From positions 1-35,805 of the IMG/VR virus record IMGVR_UViG_3300033146_003904: DNA of 35,805 nucleotides; one strand, given 5' to 3'. The DNA comes from a virus. The stretch's first letter is position 1. Each line of letters begins with the position of its first letter. Position numbers and translations under genes: made by a program. Shown one piece after another: positions 35,101 to 35,805 of this stretch. The notes beneath the pieces were generated by a model. It had not been told where the DNA came from, did not search any database, and saw nothing but the letters and a program-made list of their open reading frames with translations.

Positions 35101-35805
35101 AGGAACCTCGACAGTCAATTGGGTAAGGCCCTATTAAAATATCAAGAAATAGGTGAAGCACAAAGAGAACAAGTCGCCAACAGTGAGAAGATAAAGAATG
35201 AGATGCGACAATTAAAAGGCAATGATTTTAAAATTGCTTTTGATAAAGGGAATTTAGCAAAAGCTCAAGAAATTTTGAGTCAGTTGTCAGGTAGTGTTGA
35301 TGTAATAGACGCCACTACTGGACTCAAAGACTATGAAGCCATTGGAAAAAACATTCTTGACGTTGAAGAAAAACGTGCTCTTTTACAAAAGCAAGTAGAT
35401 GAACGACTTAAGAACGGGAAAGGCTTACTTTCTGATAACAAAGAAGAATACGATAAATTGATAACAAGTGTTTCTCAAAAAATGGAGGAATTAGATAGTT
35501 CTTTAATGTCTAAAATTAAAGGCAATATCATTACAATAATGGATGAGTTTAGAAAAGCTATTTCTGAAATGCAGACGCTAATGACAGAAGTAGAACCTAT
35601 GCAAATAAAATTAGTTCCAAGTATTGATGAAGAAGCGATGAAAAGCATTAGAGAAGAAATGCAAAACGCTTTTACAGATAAAATTGCAAATCCAGATAGA
35701 ATTGGTGTGAAAGCTCCCAAAAACGATAACGAATTGCAAAACATATTACAAAAAATGATCGTTCAACAGACAGCGTTAATGGGGTCTATGCAAGATGGCA
35801 TAAAT
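26125..35805 (+). CDS. Tail tape measure protein, 3' end outside window
   Basis: At least 3227 residues from ATG 26125 (AAGAGGA upstream), open to the last base. It sets tail length and is ejected with the DNA. Residues 1-1300 are almost all charged coiled coil. Residues about 1310-1660 contain a TP901-type tape measure core (MIMFGIVRKLGEAFQSMFEV, then DTAGVLAHLQNNM, SGEAGRSLRSIFSKM). A hydrophobic stretch follows at about 1675-1700, then an Ala/Ser/Thr-rich segment (about 1725-1950) and a strong transmembrane region at about 1955-2023. The rest is again coiled coil. An internal 58-codon duplication lies at residues 486-597. At the usual ratio of about 0.15 nm per residue the tail would exceed about 480 nm. 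Confidence 0.93.
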   Translation, partial: MANKRQITFKINIIKSDEKAVKAAVQDFKRIEDAAKLSASVAHSAFNTGKGYEEFISVLGKVSSEMNSVKEAISAINGAQQLTASGLQKTINILNSMSEKADKNKVELKGLSNELQQVANSTSAEAKAVEQSSQALASNEQSVKKSNQAVKEQTAVNREAKDAIDAKNKAEAAGGKKTYTLNKEKAFVAQKEVSPAQASPAIKAANDAQKELIKSQELSKSIEEGTLKLSNEIAKANKAQATSVKAVAKESAELKSARKKELAVQQELAKVEEEITLIVSKQRAQNEAPKKILELEKERKEAAKKTALSYTELEELTSKEGKVLKGIEDTKKKLQAIDAMSSTSIEKKNSLESEAKKIQETIFGSNKKNNIIIDSEYRKKVKILGTMKNEAIALREEIADLEAVRRFTIENLEAREKNLKKLRDELNLTKDINKKIKEQMEFASGKKSDSVTEELKIALEKYDKIALRLKKTKAIIQESNASTEKAISLAKERASVEKTIVDLIKREMRPAKETSSMKVSNGDLTKAAQETEKYNNILKAEREAISLAKERASVEKTIVDLIKREMRPAKETSSMKVSGGELTRAIQETEKYNILLKNRKRLTREVTEILNAPIRKSRLEEDLTKELALRKKVLVKEKEQGDIKKNISSFSEVLAARINNADRKNLESLKSIIDERKKIVASMAAEREAASLSESQITVTKGQIGSLKNLDNAYKLVTRDAIEAAKAGTALRNSPAYIKKASAEGESPSNPEDDKLAKALIGQIRSISIGLAKAKGEFRSFQTEMSAASDPKAISKISEKINVLSTKIGTAKAKSEGLQKQLSKVPVTGKEIGADYDRVLTIQENLFNSTLKLSSGLRNAATSGKVLFEAYTQLSSSQKAFDKSSDSIGSSIEKQSASVKGLAAELVTLDAQINKTASYKTPKLGADVKRIDSTAAQEKAAQLDAKRVELIQKQNGLYDIKETKLDVEKQKLDILQKIEVNRNRTSIERLRLEELIKKESNSAVKGGQNVADIKKSQEALNKLEGLFKILNNSSASFDSKIKSIGTDIVRVTKESSKLEREFKDIENGLNREYGSSFRKLDKDISVLTRDMSYLNGKIRETIADLKNLEKRKGTLLSKSDAQRMSASTLTKDYNYASENKELMKNKGYSESTLKIQQQLMDGIIERKKIAVELEKKYILQARAVNSALEKEKERHQELIKLKSIGETKQRVQTQISKTGGNAALIAEEKQLTDQFNKQRLVTEKMHKEVVVLREAETYRANQVTKGLAKEKAAKEDLRVVQKQLTRASIEDGKKITNTLARERRELKGLDSETMTFSRGVSKGFGKVVTALTQYFSVSMIMFGIVRKLGEAFQSMFEVADRTAKVFAVSRSSVMDYDERFKALGETLVNVSSDMGQSIDKVSEVLFQFGSAGLQAEESMAALDSTMNLLIATDAEAAQTTKTIAAIYRLMGDTIDVAGGKMAKFARINDILAATYRDNQVELGELNQGLKFALPVARQLGMSFEDTAGVLAHLQNNMIRSGEAGRSLRSIFSKMTTNMSAFSRTFGIAIDPNKPLDFLDIMKKIGDRMREGAMTSSDVEKIFKRMGLRGANSFQIIASKFGDLEQVIGRLKSESQGAAEAMANIRIESLQGQLNVFHETFLKFSREALGPISKLLEGFFRLMNKGMKLAMENDSVMALVTALTSLTAAYAALTVVRIASYVLNDKLLKPMKIERKAQLELSQAQNITGEALAKKTLATEAEALASASSAKATDVSTAATERETAALLENSAVKEKSAGLGAAQATSGAAASVASKTNVVGIPTAISGVQSAGLAQNTAVVNANTASISAHEKAVASDAATSSAANASVAESTALNSVNAASVDAKVVAKEMDVAAQAMDTAAIKTNTGVQIVQAEAVGAEAAAEGVKTLAKANSTRVTEVETGVIVSNIAAQNTQTASTIAGSLAAIKATAGIGVFAKAWKYVVAVFVGGGRAIWGAMTAAWAATSAFFTGIGLAGAIAIGIYVAIVAAIAGVIYIIYRLAWAREIEYDANQKIIDQYKEMNSEEKKKRDSMETSIKTLEDLYKAYKEGRATGDQLSNGINQIVSNHHDLAYAALQVRAAYSDEGKQLIELNKIIRKKIELDKELNKESRKEAGEKSIRSFEMNSEDFKKQVEKYKKILKETDAASGKKFVLTAFGDTRKETDTELKKRLSSLKESQEKQRKALQEVLKKNDELVAVVPEAFNNSKTKMMTDSFYKMAESVGLVVRNISKADNSLKMLMSSVKEYTNYEFNFKDDQFGDQMFRGRDAMAKSILVKYNVVVDKKSELDTLFNLQALAREAKTIIESENIVIDLGKVNFKRTEREAELTAIAYNKALNKALKPLNFKVNIPTEKVNAWVDSYEEISKQYDNFADKEEAILNSAWLSADMQDDIRKQIEGQVKAGEKNINIDKKRKDELKVAKGFLDGSLTTYIDMTEEQKKSLQSVGVYNAGLDKSNASLKTLLLSIIKAKQATQEMDSIDSMYDDVRLNTALIVQNKMFGINRDMTAEMEKYAIIMAQVAIDSDKSVKNSSVELKTISEIVKKQADAAEAASQSSVENENLIKNKKKMLDAQVQLEQKISKLKEQYILQSEQLANIDAKRRSSSEKLLVYGNLQSAQAVVQARMAKRTYSIHEQAKRLMEAQNKEFIKDIKNQDKAREKSKSTNESVEKSRANLFKRQEAVIRQETKYVKSLIKEKKELLAIQKIVDKIRTGNNMSLESVNKLNILNQDMIAAYSEVLRVQELMQESKKAQIEMQGELNLVTAKYQEAYYKIFEYQTSIIGNFIKMRQSVSKIADGYDDILKSSVEAQRISATDELRAISMRKLNRKRFQDEENLRLKKTEIAQLTEKTAKSEIGVKKHIEEMNAELAVAVDKVKAYQMKMKEVNDLEIQHRSLLNDSAQSSDSMGSRYEELGRTLRTEIIDPLLGSELKNTATSKFALQMKLGLSPAATSAQVLERALKGIKEGTLQVTDITRNLDSQLGKALLKYQEIGEAQREQVANSEKIKNEMRQLKGNDFKIAFDKGNLAKAQEILSQLSGSVDVIDATTGLKDYEAIGKNILDVEEKRALLQKQVDERLKNGKGLLSDNKEEYDKLITSVSQKMEELDSSLMSKIKGNIITIMDEFRKAISEMQTLMTEVEPMQIKLVPSIDEEAMKSIREEMQNAFTDKIANPDRIGVKAPKNDNELQNILQKMIVQQTALMGSMQDGIN
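27580..27915 (+). repeat. 174-nt duplication inside tape measure gene
   Basis: Copy 1 is 27580-27753 and copy 2 begins at 27754. The first 105 nt differ at only two positions, both silent (GAG/GAA and TCT/TCC), after which the copies diverge more. Each encodes AISLAKERASVEKTIVDL and onward. Confidence 0.95.

Noticed and set aside
27198-35744. Many antisense ORFs across the tape measure
   Set aside because: These arise from Lys/Glu/Ala-rich coiled-coil codons read backwards. They lack ribosome sites and sit opposite one continuous strong ORF.

Overview
The window is a block of tailed-phage structural genes. Every convincing gene reads on the + strand, and genes are packed tightly with many stop/start overlaps. 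It opens inside a terminase large subunit and closes inside an enormous tape measure protein, so both ends are cut. Base composition is AT-rich. The head genes resemble the Mu type: a gp28-like terminase, a portal, and a gpI-like protease with an apparent internal gpZ-like scaffold start. A small membrane protein with a signal peptide, a coiled coil and a C-terminal membrane helix hints at a two-membrane (Gram-negative) host. No integrase, repressor, replication gene, tRNA or endolysin is visible, so host and lifestyle cannot be fixed from this window. The tail genes point to a long, non-contractile tail, because no sheath gene is seen.

Layout. 1-6669 holds the head module: terminase, portal, protease/scaffold, decoration protein and major capsid protein, closed by a strong hairpin. 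6752-8797 holds small proteins: one with a 9-copy EQAE repeat, then three membrane-associated proteins. 8843-20837 is an unusually long adhesion and connector region. It contains two copies of a cassette made of a small one-domain protein followed by a fibre starting with the same domain. It also holds a stand-alone MshEN-like protein, an Ig-like protein, a connector-like protein and three further fibre-like proteins. Two intergenic gaps here carry strong RNA structures. 20962-26113 holds a Staphylococcal-nuclease-type enzyme, two tail-completion/terminator candidates, a very large major tail protein, and tail assembly chaperones joined by a -1 frameshift. From 26125 the tape measure runs off the window end, with at least 3227 codons.

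The most interesting points concern recoding and RNA structure. (1) The major tail protein stops at a weak TGA C context and is followed in the same frame by 96 more open codons carrying identical FENW repeats, which suggests stop-codon readthrough. (2) The chaperone -1 frameshift site is flanked by two mutually exclusive, near-perfect hairpins. (3) Two intergenic structured elements each sit just downstream of a TATAAT box that overlaps the preceding stop codon. One consists of three exact 32-nt hairpin repeats closed by a terminator that has the form of a tRNA acceptor/T-arm minihelix. (4) Genes for abundant virion parts use visibly different codons, and in two ORFs the codon style switches near internal start sites.

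All family assignments were made by eye from motifs and gene order. No database or structure search was run.
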